A stretch of DNA of 21,586 nt. Source: RGIG5952 sp045603485. Its GTDB lineage: Bacteria > Verrucomicrobiota > Kiritimatiellia > RFP12 > JAAYLN01. Below the pieces are notes generated by a model that had not been told where the DNA came from, made no database searches, and worked only from the letters and a program-made list of their open reading frames with translations. Each line of letters starts with the position of its first letter. The stretch's first letter is position 1. The position numbers and the translations under genes were made by a program. The stretch lies in NCBI GenBank assembly GCA_045603485.1, contig JAZUMF010000033.1, forward strand, positions 1 to 21,586, written 5' to 3'. Of the stretch, positions 6,839 to 14,655 are shown in pieces.

Positions 6839-7192
6839 CTAGAAGGGCATTTCATCATCGGCTGCTGAGGCCAACGGCACGCCCATATCAACAGGCATAT
6901 CTCCATCGCCTTCGCCGCCGGCGACATCAATCTTTTCAAATTTGATGCCGTCGAGATTGACATAATACTTTCCGTTATATTCGCGGCCATTGATACCAAA
7001 GGTGACTTTAAGGCGCTCGCCGAGTGTAACGGTATCAAGCAAAGCGCAACGGTCTTTTGTAAAGGCGAAGGCGATATCCTTCGGGAAACGCTCTTCATCG
7101 GTAGTGATTACCAGCTCGCGCTTTGTGAAACCGCTGGCAAAGGTTTGAATATCACCGATAACTTTAACAACGCCTGTCATTTCGTACAACAT
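6839..7192 (-). CDS. DUF3127 family protein with an SSB-like acidic C-terminal tail
   Basis: The 117-residue protein matches my recollection of the DUF3127 family: a VTGVVKVIGDIQTFASGF-like start, KRELVITTDEERFPK, and REYNGKYYVNLDGIKFEKID near the end of a small beta-rich, probably OB-like domain (residues 1-90). A Gly/Asp-rich linker leads to ADDEMPF at the very C-terminus. That resembles the single-stranded DNA-binding protein tail (DDDIPF), which recruits replication and repair enzymes. A DNA- or RNA-binding role is therefore plausible but inferred. The ATG at 7192 has CAGGAG 8 bases upstream. It sits 42 nt after rsfS and 5 nt before prmC, so it is cotranscribed with translation-related genes. 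Confidence 0.8.
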   Translation of the reverse strand: MLYEMTGVVKVIGDIQTFASGFTKRELVITTDEERFPKDIAFAFTKDRCALLDTVTLGERLKVTFGINGREYNGKYYVNLDGIKFEKIDVAGGEGDGDMPVDMGVPLASAADDEMPF

Positions 7193-7234
7193 TTTTAATA
7201 CTCCTGCTTACTTTTGAAATTCATTTATCATTGG

Positions 7235-7564
7235 CTACTTTGATTGTTTCCAAAGTCCATCCAAGTCATAATACTCGCGAGCTTCGCGTGTGAAGATGTG
7301 GACTATGACATCCACATAGTCGAGGACCACCCAACCGCTGTCGGGCTCGCCGGAATTACGATATCCTATGACGCCTTCTTCTCTGAGCACAGCTCTGACA
7401 TCACCGACCAGTCCACGCAGGTGCGGTGCCGACATTCCTGTCGCCAATATGTTGAAATCGGTTATGGACGACTTCCCTCGTACATCATATACGCGAATGT
7501 CTTCTGCTTTGCGCTCATCAAGAATCTCTACGATTCGCTTTGATAATTCTTCTGCATTCTTCAT
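7235..7564 (-). CDS. rsfS: Ribosomal silencing factor RsfS
   Basis: RsfS binds protein uL14 of the large ribosomal subunit and blocks subunit joining, lowering translation under nutrient limitation. The 109 residues are a normal length and include the family pattern: IRVYDVRGKSSITDFNILATG (about 23-43), SGEPDSGWVVLDYVDVIVHIF (family EGxxxxxWVLIDYGDVVVHVF), and REYYDLDGLW (family R.fYdLE.LW). The ATG at 7564 follows GAGGA. It lies 82 nt after nadA, the largest gap in this long minus-strand run. That gap holds TATGATAGAAT, which could be a -10 element, but I found no convincing -35, so an internal promoter is only possible. It is often next to nadD; here NAD biosynthesis is represented by nadA and nadC instead. 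Confidence 0.95.
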   Translation of the reverse strand: MKNAEELSKRIVEILDERKAEDIRVYDVRGKSSITDFNILATGMSAPHLRGLVGDVRAVLREEGVIGYRNSGEPDSGWVVLDYVDVIVHIFTREAREYYDLDGLWKQSK

Positions 7565-7646
7565 CTTTTTTCCTCAATCGTTTACATTCTATCATAAATA
7601 GCGGCTTCGTGTAGAATATCACATGATCAAACCGCTACCGGTCGCT

Positions 7647-8546
7647 TTAGACGGCAAGCATCTTGTCAATTGATGCACGCGCATCTCTTATCGTCTCTTC
7701 ATCGAGTTCAATACGGGGCTCAAGATTTTTCAGTGCCTCCAATACCTTTTCCGGGGTTATTTTTTTCATATTGGTGCATAATGGGCTTGGCTCAAGCGGG
7801 TAGAAAAGTTTGTCGGGATTCTCCAGCCTGAGTCTATGCATAATTCCGATTTCTGTACCTATGATAAATTCTTTCGCTGACGATTCTTTTACGAATGTGA
7901 GCATTCCGCCTGTGCTGAGCGCCGCGTCAGCGGCCTCAACCGTCTCGGGTGGACATTCAGGGTGAACGAGGACAACGGCATTTGGATGCTCCTTGCGCGC
8001 CTTGGCTATCCGCTCGGGCTCAACGGCATTGTGAGTCGGGCAGCAGCCGTGCCACAGATTCATCTTGCGCCCCATCTTCTTTGAGACATTTGCCCCAAGA
8101 TTTGCGTCAGGGAGAAACATTATCTCGCGGTCGGCAGGAATTGAAGCGATTATCTTCTCGGCATTGCCGGAGGTACAGCAAATATCTACGGCGGTCTTCG
8201 TCGCCGCAGTGGTATTTACATATGCGACAAGAACGCTTTCGGGATGTTCCTCGCGATACTTACGCACCTCCTCTATCGTTGCCATATCTGCCATGGGGCA
8301 TCCGGCATCTGGAGATGGATGGAGAACAATTGAATTAGGCGAAAGAATCTTTGCCGTTTCAGCCATAAAGCGGACACCGCAAAAGACGATTACCGGCGCA
8401 TTACAGGAAGCCGCTTTGCGTGAGAGCTCAAGGGAATCGCCGACGAAATCTGCTAAATCCTGAACCTCTCCGAGTGCGTAATTATGGGCGAGGATTACTG
8501 CTTTTCGCTCTTTTTTCAGAGCCTGGATTTCTTCAAGAATAGTCAT
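7647..8546 (-). CDS. nadA: Quinolinate synthase NadA (4Fe-4S enzyme)
   Basis: NadA condenses iminoaspartate with dihydroxyacetone phosphate to give quinolinate in de novo NAD synthesis. The 299-residue protein is the short form of the family, like the thermophilic enzymes. It has the N-terminal HNYALGEVQDLADFVGDSL signature and the three cluster cysteines at expected positions: C83 (AGCPMADM), C169 (HGCCPTH) and C257 (PLCTNMKKI). The MAETA motif (61-65) and HPECP are also present. It is 15 nt after nadC, the next enzyme in the pathway. nadB, which supplies iminoaspartate, is not in the window. No strong ribosome binding site precedes the ATG at 8546 apart from AAGAG. Confidence 0.97.
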   Translation of the reverse strand: MTILEEIQALKKERKAVILAHNYALGEVQDLADFVGDSLELSRKAASCNAPVIVFCGVRFMAETAKILSPNSIVLHPSPDAGCPMADMATIEEVRKYREEHPESVLVAYVNTTAATKTAVDICCTSGNAEKIIASIPADREIMFLPDANLGANVSKKMGRKMNLWHGCCPTHNAVEPERIAKARKEHPNAVVLVHPECPPETVEAADAALSTGGMLTFVKESSAKEFIIGTEIGIMHRLRLENPDKLFYPLEPSPLCTNMKKITPEKVLEALKNLEPRIELDEETIRDARASIDKMLAV

Positions 8547-8561
8547 AATTCAACTCTTAAA

Positions 8562-9431
8562 TTAAACTGCGCTCCACTCCAGCGAGAGGTCAATCGATTT
8601 CACCGAATGGGTAAGGCAACCAAATGAAATTGCGTCGACTCCTGTTTCTGCAACTTCGCGGAGGTTTTTCATCGTTATGCCGCCAGAAGCTTCAAGGAGC
8701 GTCTTCCCCTTGGCAATCGCAACCGCTTGGCGCATTGTCTCGCAATCCATATTGTCGAGCATGACCCATTCGGGATGACCATCAAGGGCACTGCGAAGCT
8801 CCTCCAACGACTCTACTTCAATCTCCACGGCGACATTCGGGAAGCATTTACGCGCCTGCAAAACCGCTAAGTCAAGTCTGCCTGGATTATTCCCTGCCCA
8901 AAGCTTGCGGTGGTTATCCTTCATTAAAACGCGGTCATAAAGACCCATGCGGTGGTTTGTTCCTCCGCCGCAAAGGACGCTGTATTTTTCAAGGAAGCGA
9001 AGTGCCGGCGTGGTCTTGCGGGTATCGAGAATCATCGTGCCTAAATCTTCGACAACGCGGGTAAAGGAACGCGTCATCGTTGCGATGCCACACATTCGCT
9101 GCATGAAGTTAAGTGCGGTCCGCTCTGCAATAAGGATTGCCCTTGCCGGCCCCTTAAAACGCAAGACATCACCGCCTGCTGCGACATCTTCACCATCTGC
9201 AGCGACGACTTCAAACTCCATTTCGGGGCAAATATGCTTGAAAACGGCCATTGCGACAGGTACGCCCGCAATGCGACAATCTTCACGCGAAAGAATACGC
9301 CCCTCAGCCATTGCACCAGAATCTACAAGAGAGTCGGTTGTGACATCACCTGTACCCAAATCTTCTTCAAATGCGAGCTTAAGCAATATCTCAAGACGAG
9401 GATCTTCTTCAATCTTTGGCAAGTTCATCAT
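8562..9431 (-). CDS. nadC: Nicotinate-nucleotide pyrophosphorylase (carboxylating), quinolinate phosphoribosyltransferase
   Basis: NadC converts quinolinate and PRPP to nicotinate mononucleotide with loss of CO2, directly after NadA. The 289-residue protein has EEDLGTGDVTTDSL near the N-terminus, RTALNFMQRMCGIAT, DTRKTTPALRFLEKY, GGGTNHRMGLYD, LMKDNH and EIEVESLEE, all in family order, and a C-terminal EASGGIT glycine-rich phosphate-binding segment. The start is ATG-ATG (9431 or 9428), with AAAGGA just upstream; either is possible. The gene overlaps the nrdR 3' end by 23 nt, so the two are transcribed together and probably coupled in translation. Confidence 0.97.
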   Translation of the reverse strand: MMNLPKIEEDPRLEILLKLAFEEDLGTGDVTTDSLVDSGAMAEGRILSREDCRIAGVPVAMAVFKHICPEMEFEVVAADGEDVAAGGDVLRFKGPARAILIAERTALNFMQRMCGIATMTRSFTRVVEDLGTMILDTRKTTPALRFLEKYSVLCGGGTNHRMGLYDRVLMKDNHRKLWAGNNPGRLDLAVLQARKCFPNVAVEIEVESLEELRSALDGHPEWVMLDNMDCETMRQAVAIAKGKTLLEASGGITMKNLREVAETGVDAISFGCLTHSVKSIDLSLEWSAV

Positions 9432-9882
9432 TCTTTCCTTTCATTTCATCGATTGCGCTTTGGAATTCCCCAATGTCTGCAAATCTGCGGTAAACCGACG
9501 CAAAACGGACATAGGCAATCAAGTCGAGCTTTTTCAATCGCTCCATCACAAGCTCGCCAATCGTCGATGTCTTAACCTCAGTAGTATCAAGTTTGCTTAC
9601 GGCGGCTAAAATATCATCGATCAGGTTTTCAATCTGCTGGGATGATACCGGACGCTTTTGACATGCCGTCATTATGCCGTTATAAAGCTTTTGGCGCGAG
9701 AACGGCTCATGCCTCCCATCACTCTTGATAACACGAAGCTCCTCATGGAGAATCTCTTCAAATGTCGTAAAGCGATAACCGCATTTTAGACATTCGCGCC
9801 GACGGCGAATTGCACTACCATCCTGAGAAGCGCGGCTATCAATGACCTTATCGTCAATCTCGCCGCATTTTGGACACTTCAT
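9409..9882 (-). CDS. nrdR: Transcriptional repressor NrdR of ribonucleotide reductase genes
   Basis: NrdR senses ATP/dATP through an ATP-cone domain and represses ribonucleotide reductase operons by binding NrdR boxes. The 157-residue protein begins MKCPKCG, with zinc ribbon cysteines C3, C6, C31 and C34. The signature RRRRECLKCGYRFTTFEE follows, then the ATP cone (from about residue 49, VIKSDGRHEPFSRQKL). I chose ATG 9882 because GGAGG lies 8 bases upstream; an in-frame TTG at 9897 would include the ribosome binding site in the gene. No nrd gene or NrdR box was seen in this window, so its targets lie elsewhere. Confidence 0.96.
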   Translation of the reverse strand: MKCPKCGEIDDKVIDSRASQDGSAIRRRRECLKCGYRFTTFEEILHEELRVIKSDGRHEPFSRQKLYNGIMTACQKRPVSSQQIENLIDDILAAVSKLDTTEVKTSTIGELVMERLKKLDLIAYVRFASVYRRFADIGEFQSAIDEMKGKNDELAKD

Positions 9883-9906
9883 CTGCCAAACCTCCAAAAA
9901 AAAATA

Positions 9907-10680
9907 CTATGCCTTGACCAAAGCGTCCGCGACGCCGGCAACAACCTCGGAAACGCCATCACCTGGAATCGCATGGCATTTACGATTGTCAAGAGCTACA
10001 AGGTCATCAAGCTGTGTGCCGGGCAACCCGATTCCATAAACCAAAACCTTTGATGCCGCAGTGGCCTCCATCGCCTTGATGATTCCCGCGATAACCGAAG
10101 CGGGCTGGTCGCCCAACTCAAGAGGCATCGCTATAATCGTTGGCGGGGAAAGGACCGCAGCCTGAATCAGCTCGGCTCCGTTGCCATATTCAAGTACGCT
10201 ATATCCCGATGCGGCAAGTCCCGCTGAAATTGCGTGGCGGCGCGGCACCTGAGGGTCGGCAAGGTACAGCATAGGCTTCTGACCGTATACCGACTCTAAA
10301 GAATCGGTAGAAGACTGGAAGATAATGCGGCTGACCTCCAAAGCCAAATCCTCAGGGTTGCAAGGCTTGGCGAGGAATCCGTCGACTTGCTTGTCGGCAA
10401 AGAATTCCGACATCGCAGCCTTTGCAGTTAGAACCAAAATAGGATAACGGAAAGTGCCGTCGGGAAGGGCAAGATGCTCCAATACACCAATGCCGCCCAT
10501 TCCTGGCATCATCATATCGAGAATAATCAGATTTGGAGTTATTCCTCTGAGAAGCGTCAATGCCTTTTCGCCGTTTTCGGCTTTAACGACATCATACCCT
10601 TCTCCCTCAAGGAAATCCCCAACCATGGCAAGCAGGTTTACATCATCATCAACCAACAAGATTGTCTTTCGCGTATTCAT
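9907..10680 (-). CDS. Response regulator with one intact and one degenerate receiver domain
   Basis: The 257-residue cytoplasmic protein starts with a canonical receiver domain: acidic pocket D11/D12, phosphoacceptor D55 in IILDMMMPGMGG, T85 in LVLTAKA, and K105 in FLAKPC. From about residue 136 a second receiver-like fold follows (MLYLADPQVPRRHAISAGL..SGYSV), but the phosphoacceptor position reads IIAMPLEL without Asp, and the switch Lys is missing. It is therefore a pseudo-receiver. There is no DNA-binding or enzymatic output domain, so it likely acts by protein contact. I chose ATG 10680 because GGAG lies 8 bases upstream; a GTG at 10686 would overlap the cdaR stop and is too close to the GGAG. 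It is 2 nt after cdaR and 24 nt before nrdR. No histidine kinase is in the window. Confidence 0.9.
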   Translation of the reverse strand: MNTRKTILLVDDDVNLLAMVGDFLEGEGYDVVKAENGEKALTLLRGITPNLIILDMMMPGMGGIGVLEHLALPDGTFRYPILVLTAKAAMSEFFADKQVDGFLAKPCNPEDLALEVSRIIFQSSTDSLESVYGQKPMLYLADPQVPRRHAISAGLAASGYSVLEYGNGAELIQAAVLSPPTIIAMPLELGDQPASVIAGIIKAMEATAASKVLVYGIGLPGTQLDDLVALDNRKCHAIPGDGVSEVVAGVADALVKA

Positions 10681-10682
10681 CT

Positions 10683-11903
10683 TCACTTCTCCATATTTTT
10701 AGAATCGGCTGAAGGCGCATTTGTAGCAGTAAAATAAGTCTTCACGCCCTCAACGGCAATAGCTTTAAGTGCATTAGTATTAACCGCCTCATCAACGGAC
10801 AAAGTCATATTCGTCGCAACGGCAGGCTTAGGCGCCACCAATCGCGGAATCAATTTTACGGTTTTAGGTACTGTTTCAGTCATTGAAATAGATACGCCTG
10901 ACGGAACTCTCACCGACAGTGCAAGATCAACTGAATTTGTAAATGGGCGAGGCAGATCATCCGCTTCGGCATAGACGGCCACATCCTCAATTGCCACCTC
11001 GTCAACTGCGCCACCTTGACCAATAATAGTGACATCAACCGACCCTGGCTTAAAGACCGTTCCGGAAGGAATCTCAACACCCAAAGGGAGTGAAAGTCTG
11101 ACAGGAACCGCCTTAAGCTCCTTCTTGCGGCGCTCTTGCACTATCGTCACCGACACGGTGACATTTTTAGGCTCAATCGCAACAAGCGAAAGCTCACCTG
11201 TCGGCGGCATAATCTCAGAGACCTCATTAAAGGATTGCGCCCTACCCTCGACTGTAACATCCGGCAAACGCAAGGACCAATGGTTTTCCTCCCATGCATT
11301 AAGCTGTGCAAAGCCGCCGCGCACCTTTGCTTTGCGTGGGCTGAACTCAACTGTAGCCTTGCCGTGATGAGGCGTGCCGACAATCTTTGGCGGAAGAATA
11401 TCAAATTCGCGCTCGTCCTCAGTATCGATAACAAGCGTGACCTCATTTGGCTCAAACTCGATAGGGACTGCCGAGCCGAATCCGCGCCCGCCGGCCATTT
11501 TGAGGTCGCGCTTACGAAGCTTAACCGCTCTCTCACTATCGGAAATACCTTCGCGCGGATATGAAACGACAATAGTGGGGGGATTCAAATCCAAGCCCAG
11601 CCGCTCATCACGGGAGCCTCTGAATTTAACCAAAACCGTAGACGGCTCAACGCCGACCGATTTACCGACAGGAACATTACGACACTCGACAGGCACACGA
11701 CGCTCAAAAATCTCGATTGAGTTGTCATGAATCATAAAGTAAATCAGAGAGGCAAGAGCGATCGAACCTAACAGCATCCACTTGTTATCGGTAAACCACT
11801 CGACAAAAATTCGAGACAACTCCCTGCGGCGTTCGATATTCTTAAAATAACCGCCAATACTGCTGAAGATGCGATTGACGCGCTTTATAAATGGCTCACT
11901 CAT
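10683..11903 (-). CDS. cdaR: YbbR-domain protein, CdaR-type partner of the diadenylate cyclase
   Basis: CdaR proteins are membrane-anchored with extracytoplasmic YbbR repeats and modulate the diadenylate cyclase CdaA. The 406-residue protein has a cytoplasmic N-terminus, one membrane segment (about 43-60, MLLGSIALASLIYFMI), then several beta-rich repeats (for example RRVPVECRNVPVGKSVGVEP, and KAVPVRLSLPLGVEIPSGTVFKPGSVDVTIIG). This fits YbbR repeats outside the membrane. The start ATG overlaps the cdaA stop (TAATG) and is preceded by GGAGG. The tight coupling to cdaA supports the assignment more than the divergent repeat sequences do. glmM, the usual third gene of this cluster in Gram-positives, is absent; a response regulator follows 2 nt downstream. 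Confidence 0.85.
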   Translation of the reverse strand: MSEPFIKRVNRIFSSIGGYFKNIERRRELSRIFVEWFTDNKWMLLGSIALASLIYFMIHDNSIEIFERRVPVECRNVPVGKSVGVEPSTVLVKFRGSRDERLGLDLNPPTIVVSYPREGISDSERAVKLRKRDLKMAGGRGFGSAVPIEFEPNEVTLVIDTEDEREFDILPPKIVGTPHHGKATVEFSPRKAKVRGGFAQLNAWEENHWSLRLPDVTVEGRAQSFNEVSEIMPPTGELSLVAIEPKNVTVSVTIVQERRKKELKAVPVRLSLPLGVEIPSGTVFKPGSVDVTIIGQGGAVDEVAIEDVAVYAEADDLPRPFTNSVDLALSVRVPSGVSISMTETVPKTVKLIPRLVAPKPAVATNMTLSVDEAVNTNALKAIAVEGVKTYFTATNAPSADSKNMEK

Positions 11904-12709
11904 TAGCGTTCCTCCGTCGACAAATCGTTTAACGAACGCTTGATGATGTCCGAAATCTTCTCGCGGCGCAAGAGACGCTCAAGATACTTTCTCAACAAGT
12001 CCTTTGAAATATTCTGAATAAGACGGGCATCGCAAGCGATGGAAATCGAACCCGTCTCCTCGCTTACAACAACCACAACGGCATCACTCCTCTCGCTAAG
12101 ACCCAGCGCGGCGCGATGACGGGTTCCGCGACCGATATCAGACGAAGAAAGGGGCAATACGCAACGGGCCGCCAAAATCGTTTCGCCCTTGATAATCACA
12201 GCCCCGTCATGCAACGGAGTGTTGGGATAAAAAATCTGCGTCAGAAGAGGTACGGTCACAGGCGCGTTAAGAGCAGTCCCGCCCTTTGCGAATTCAAGCA
12301 AATGCGTATTACGCTCCAAAACAATCAGCGCGCCATGCTTACGCAGCGCCAATGTTTCGGCCGCATTGCAAACAGCCTCGACAACAACCTCCTTGCCGTC
12401 GTGAGAATTAAGCAAAAAGCGTCTTCTGCCGATTGCCAGAAACGCCTGCCGTATCTCAGGCTGAAAAACGACGATAAGAGCGGTTGCCAAAATCAAAGGA
12501 AGTTTGCCGAGAATAGTGCGGATGACATCAAGGTCAAAGATAAGCGAGACAAATGTCAACCCACCGAAGACGATCAAGAAGCCCGACAGCATCTGCGCAC
12601 TGCGCGTTCCTCTGAAAAGGTTAAAGATATAGTATATAATCCATGACAGAATCGCTATCTGCAAAATAGCCTTTATGCTTGGCGCCATAGAAGCGATAAT
12701 CGGAATCAT
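11903..12709 (-). CDS. cdaA: Membrane diadenylate cyclase CdaA (c-di-AMP synthase)
   Basis: CdaA joins two ATP molecules to c-di-AMP, a messenger controlling potassium, osmotic and cell wall homeostasis. The 268-residue protein has three N-terminal membrane segments (about 12-30, 38-58 and 66-82) and a DAC domain with the catalytic motifs DGA (168-170) and GTRHRAALGLSE (195-206), plus VVVVSEETGSIS. All residues expected of an active cyclase are visible. I start at ATG 12709, with AGGGGG 9 bases upstream. An in-frame TTG at 12730 lies inside the upstream gene and includes the ribosome binding site. The gene is 1 nt after the heptosyltransferase and overlaps cdaR. Confidence 0.96.
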   Translation of the reverse strand: MIPIIASMAPSIKAILQIAILSWIIYYIFNLFRGTRSAQMLSGFLIVFGGLTFVSLIFDLDVIRTILGKLPLILATALIVVFQPEIRQAFLAIGRRRFLLNSHDGKEVVVEAVCNAAETLALRKHGALIVLERNTHLLEFAKGGTALNAPVTVPLLTQIFYPNTPLHDGAVIIKGETILAARCVLPLSSSDIGRGTRHRAALGLSERSDAVVVVVSEETGSISIACDARLIQNISKDLLRKYLERLLRREKISDIIKRSLNDLSTEER

Positions 12710-12710
12710 A

Positions 12711-13700
12711 TTACTCAACCCCCTCTCCAAGCATTTCGAATGCCTGTGCCATAACCTCCTCGGGTGAAATAGCCGTCATACACTCCTTAGTTCCCTTAGG
12801 GCAAGTATGACGCAAACAAGGTTGGCACGGCAATGACTTCATAATAGTGCGGTGGCCATTACCGAAAGGCCCCGTCCAATCTGGACGCGTAGGTCCAAAT
12901 ACAACAAGACAGCGGGTACCGACAGCGGCAGCCATATGAACAGGCCCGGTATCATTCGCAATCAAGAGATCGCATTCAGACAAAAGCGCCATAGATTCAG
13001 CAATTGATGACCTGCCGCAAAGATTGACAACCGATTTCGGGGCAGCCACAACTATCTGATTGCCGACAATAATATCAGCCTTTCCCCCGACGACAACAAT
13101 CTTGGCGTTCGGGCGAGCCTTGGCAATAAGCGATGCCAAAGCCGCAAAATGCGAAACTGGCCAATTTTTAGAATCCCACCTCGAAACTGGCGCAAAAGCG
13201 ATAAGGGGAGCCCCATGCGGCACCTCAATCGCAGAAAGGTTAAAGTCAGAAGGATTCAAATCCCTTTGCGGACGCTCATAACCCAAATAGTCAAGAGTGT
13301 CAAAAGCCTGAACTGCTGCATGGCAGTCGCGGTGCATACGGCCGGCGCGCTCAGGATACAGCAGCGCAGACCCCTCACGCGCGTAAGAAGGGCCTACCTT
13401 ACGCTTTGCCCGCGACAGAAAAGTCACAATCGCACTCTTCATAAGACCGTGAAGGTCAATCACCAGATCATATTCAACCTTACGGAGCTCACGCAAAGAC
13501 CTGCGGAATTCCCCAAAAAACTTACGCCTTGGAAAAGTTAAAACATTATCAACGGCGGCGAAACAACGCACAATAGCCGCAAACTCGGGATGGACAACCC
13601 AATCAATTGAAGCCCCCGTTTGGGCCTTAAGTGCGCATACCGTCGGTAAAACATGCAAAATGTCGCCGAGTGAACTAAGTTTTACTACTAAAATACGCAT
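12711..13700 (-). CDS. GT9-family heptosyltransferase, LPS core type
   Basis: The 329-residue protein belongs to glycosyltransferase family 9, which transfers ADP-heptose to the LPS inner core at the inner face of the cytoplasmic membrane. Visible family features are MRILVVKLSSLGDILHVLP at the N-terminus, DLVIDLHGLMKSA (78-90), SRWDSKNWP (173-181, sugar-nucleotide site), LIANDTGPVHMAAAVGT (246-262), and a C-terminal Cys cluster (C292, C295, C300, C307). The order of motifs resembles heptosyltransferase I (WaaC) more than WaaF, but I cannot assign the exact acceptor. It implies an LPS-bearing outer membrane. It is the first gene of the long minus-strand run; the start ATG has no clear ribosome binding site and a predicted leader of only about 10 nt. 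Confidence 0.9.
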   Translation of the reverse strand: MRILVVKLSSLGDILHVLPTVCALKAQTGASIDWVVHPEFAAIVRCFAAVDNVLTFPRRKFFGEFRRSLRELRKVEYDLVIDLHGLMKSAIVTFLSRAKRKVGPSYAREGSALLYPERAGRMHRDCHAAVQAFDTLDYLGYERPQRDLNPSDFNLSAIEVPHGAPLIAFAPVSRWDSKNWPVSHFAALASLIAKARPNAKIVVVGGKADIIVGNQIVVAAPKSVVNLCGRSSIAESMALLSECDLLIANDTGPVHMAAAVGTRCLVVFGPTRPDWTGPFGNGHRTIMKSLPCQPCLRHTCPKGTKECMTAISPEEVMAQAFEMLGEGVE

Positions 13701-13716
13701 AAAATAACTCTATTTA

Positions 13717-13745
13717 AGTATATCAAAAAAATCAATTTATAAAAA
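13717..13745 (-). promoter_or_regulatory. Probable promoter of the heptosyltransferase-cdaA run
   Basis: Minus strand: -10 TATACT (13722-13717) with a poor -35 TTTTTA (13745-13740) at 17-base spacing in AT-rich DNA. The expected start near 13710 is 10 nt before the ATG. The -10 is good, the -35 weak. Confidence 0.4.
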
Positions 13746-13756
13746 CAATTATTAAC

Positions 13757-13785
13757 TGGTATTTTTCTTACCCAAAGAGTATAAT
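13757..13785 (+). promoter_or_regulatory. Probable promoter of proB-proA
   Basis: A perfect -10 TATAAT (13780-13785) lies 33 bases before the proB ATG; the -35 at 17-base spacing (TGGTAT) is poor. An AAGGG ribosome binding site (13804-13808) follows. It is divergent from, and close to, the heptosyltransferase promoter. Confidence 0.5.
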
Positions 13786-13818
13786 TGAAGAGCATAATAA
13801 AAGAAGGGTTAAACAACG

Positions 13819-14634
13819 ATGCAACTGGATTCCAAATTTCGTCAATTTTTGCCTGAATCTCGCCGTATAGTCGTTAAAATCGGCACCAGAGTCCTAGCTG
13901 ACAAATCGGGCAAGCCCACTTTGGTCAGAATAAAGAATATTGTTTCTCAAGTCTCATCACTGTCACGCGCCGGATATCAAGTGGCAATCGTCTCATCCGG
14001 TGCCATCGGAGCCGGTATGGCAACCCTCGGAATCAAAACGCGCCCGACCGAAGTCCCCGACCTTCAGATGTGTGCGGCTGTCGGTCAAGCCCGTCTCATA
14101 ACTATGTATGAGGAGCTTTTCCGCGCGCAAAAAATAAGAATCGGTCAAGTCCTTTTGACACACGACGACTTCTCAAGCCGCATCCGCACAGGTAATGCCC
14201 GCCGCACAATGGAACATATGTTCAACTCAGGCGTCATTCCAATCATCAACGAAAATGATGTTGTAGCCGATGAAGAAGTCAAAGCCTACCTCTCGCTGGG
14301 AGACAATGATTATCTTGCATCCCTCGTTGTAAAACTTATTCGGGCAGACCTTCTCGTCATCCTCTCTACGGTAGATGGCCTCCTCGATATGTCAACGCCG
14401 CAGCACAAGCGCATTCCCTGCATCGAAAAACTTACAGCCGAAGTTCTTAAGCTCGTAAATCCCACATCGGGAGGTATCTCAAAGGGCGGTATGGACTCCA
14501 AGCTCCGCTCGGCACAAAATGCCGCAAAGGCAGGCTGTGCAGTAGTAATTGCCGATGGGCGCAAGACCCGCCGCCTCCTTGATGTCGTAGCCGGCAAAGA
14601 TGTCGGGACAATCATTCCCGGTGCCACAATCTGA
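13819..14634 (+). CDS. proB: Glutamate 5-kinase, short form without PUA domain
   Basis: ProB phosphorylates L-glutamate to glutamyl 5-phosphate, the first step of proline synthesis. The 271-residue protein has the amino acid kinase fold: VVKIGTRVLAD near the N-terminus, VSSGAIGAGM (about 57-66), IPIINENDVVADE, and LGDNDYLASLV. It also has the SKGGMDSKLRSAQNAAKAG segment near the C-terminus. It stops just after the kinase domain, so the roughly 100-residue C-terminal PUA domain of E. coli ProB is absent. This short form is known in other bacteria. It is followed by proA after 21 nt, forming the expected proBA operon. Confidence 0.96.
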   Translation: MQLDSKFRQFLPESRRIVVKIGTRVLADKSGKPTLVRIKNIVSQVSSLSRAGYQVAIVSSGAIGAGMATLGIKTRPTEVPDLQMCAAVGQARLITMYEELFRAQKIRIGQVLLTHDDFSSRIRTGNARRTMEHMFNSGVIPIINENDVVADEEVKAYLSLGDNDYLASLVVKLIRADLLVILSTVDGLLDMSTPQHKRIPCIEKLTAEVLKLVNPTSGGISKGGMDSKLRSAQNAAKAGCAVVIADGRKTRRLLDVVAGKDVGTIIPGATI

Positions 14635-14655
14635 AAAAAAATAAGCTGAAATCAC

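Noticed and set aside
7565..7646. Promoter and terminator between nadA and rsfS
   Set aside because: A possible -10 (TATGAT or TAGAAT) lacks a recognisable -35, and the CCGGT-containing segment does not form a convincing terminator stem with a T run.
12116..12646. 176-codon plus-strand frame opposite cdaA
   Set aside because: Its amino acid composition is that of an antisense shadow; cdaA on the other strand has all catalytic motifs.
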